Below, piece after piece: positions 6,107-6,745 of a stretch of DNA of 6,745 nt (position 1 is the first letter of the stretch; every line of letters starts with the position of its first letter). A model generated the notes under the pieces. The model was not told where the DNA came from. It saw only the letters and a list, made by a program, of their open reading frames with translations, and ran no database searches. The DNA lies in NCBI GenBank assembly GCA_013151535.1, contig JAADIC010000029.1:1-6745 (forward strand). The letters are read 5' to 3'. Both the position numbers and the translations under genes were made by a program. This DNA comes from Alphaproteobacteria bacterium. GTDB taxonomy: Bacteria > Pseudomonadota > Alphaproteobacteria > Rhodobacterales > Rhodobacteraceae.

Positions 6107-6745
6107 GCCTGCTTGAGATCAAAAACGCCACGCTGAAATTCGGCGGTGTGGTCGCGGTCAATGACCTTAGTTTCAGTGTTGAGGAGGGCGAGGTTTACGC
6201 CATTGTCGGCCCCAATGGTGCCGGCAAATCCACGGTTTTCAACCTGATTTCACGGTTTTACGATCCCTTCGCCGGGTCGTTCCATTTTGATGGCACCGAT
6301 CTGCTCAAGCAAAAAGCCGATCAGGTTGCCGACCTCGGCATCGCGCGTACCTTCCAGAATATCGAGTTGTTCGAACATGCCACTGTGTTGCAAAACCTGC
6401 TGGTCGGGCGGCATCGCCACCGCAAAACCAATCTTATCGAGGAAATGCTGTTCCTGCCGCGCGTGCGCCGGGCCGAACACGAAAACCGCGAGGCGGTGGA
6501 GGAAGTCATCGACTTCCTTGATCTGCAAGCCTACCGCGACAAGATGATTGCAGGGCTGCCTTACGGGGTGCGCAAGGTGGTTGAACTTGGCCGCGCGCTG
6601 GCCTCGGGGCCACGACTGCTGCTGCTGGACGAACCAGCCTCGGGCCTGTCTGTCGAGGAAACGCAAGATATGCGCTGGTGGATTGACGATATCCGCAGGC
6701 AGATGGGCATCACGGTTTTGATGGTCGAACATGATATGGGGCTGG
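6103..6745 (+). CDS. livG: Branched-chain amino acid-type ABC transporter ATP-binding protein, LivG family (C-terminus cut by the window edge)
   Basis: 214 complete codons are visible from ATG 6103; family members run to about 250 aa, so roughly 40 or more residues are missing. Walker A is GPNGAGKST (36-44), the Q-loop is in ARTFQNIELF (about 81-90), the ABC signature is the LivG-type variant LPYGVRK (152-158) rather than LSGGQ, Walker B is LLLLDEP (172-178, with Asp176 and catalytic Glu177), and the switch His is His210 in VEHDMG. It hydrolyses ATP on the cytoplasmic face, with a LivF partner expected just beyond the window. GGAG (6091-6094) lies 8 nt upstream of the start, inside the livM tail. 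A long variable helical insert of about 30 residues after the Q-loop (around 100-135) is normal for LivG. All catalytic motifs are intact. Confidence 0.95.
   Translation, partial: MSLLEIKNATLKFGGVVAVNDLSFSVEEGEVYAIVGPNGAGKSTVFNLISRFYDPFAGSFHFDGTDLLKQKADQVADLGIARTFQNIELFEHATVLQNLLVGRHRHRKTNLIEEMLFLPRVRRAEHENREAVEEVIDFLDLQAYRDKMIAGLPYGVRKVVELGRALASGPRLLLLDEPASGLSVEETQDMRWWIDDIRRQMGITVLMVEHDMGL

Overview
The window looks like chromosomal DNA of an alphaproteobacterium, most likely the Rhodobacterales/Roseobacter group. That placement is an inference from the GC-rich codon choice, the protein flavour and the frequent TTG/GTG starts; no marker gene confirms it. It is almost fully coding, with eight protein genes in two divergent transcription units. 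I see no RNA genes, mobile elements, CRISPR arrays or large repeats.

Leftward unit (1-1016, minus strand): an RhlG-like short-chain dehydrogenase/reductase (SDR) is followed 3 nt later by a MaoC-type enoyl-CoA hydratase that runs off the left edge. The intergenic control region (about 1017-1143) holds a perfect 7+6+7 inverted repeat at 1071-1090. It overlaps the -10 box of a good sigma70-like promoter for the SDR and lies just upstream of a TetR-family regulator gene, so it is a convincing operator candidate.

Rightward unit (1144-6745, plus strand): the TetR regulator, an ACAD10/11-like acyl-CoA dehydrogenase, a zinc-free MECR/Etr1-like 2-enoyl reductase of the MDR superfamily, then the LivH and LivM permeases and the start of the LivG ATPase of a branched-chain amino acid type (HAAT) ABC importer. 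Spacings are short or overlapping, apart from a 75-nt gap before livH that has neither a clear terminator nor a clear promoter. One long operon is therefore plausible.

Together the genes suggest a TetR-controlled pathway for a carboxylic acid: uptake by the Liv-type importer, CoA activation by an enzyme not in this window, alpha/beta-dehydrogenation (ACAD), hydration (MaoC), oxidation of the hydroxyacyl-CoA or reduction of the ketoacyl-CoA (SDR), and an enoyl reduction step. The substrate cannot be read from the sequence. Two points deserve attention: the start of the acyl-CoA dehydrogenase, where the well-placed SD and ATG are out of frame with the gene body, and the Asp at its usual catalytic Glu position. 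Five of the eight genes appear to use TTG or GTG starts.
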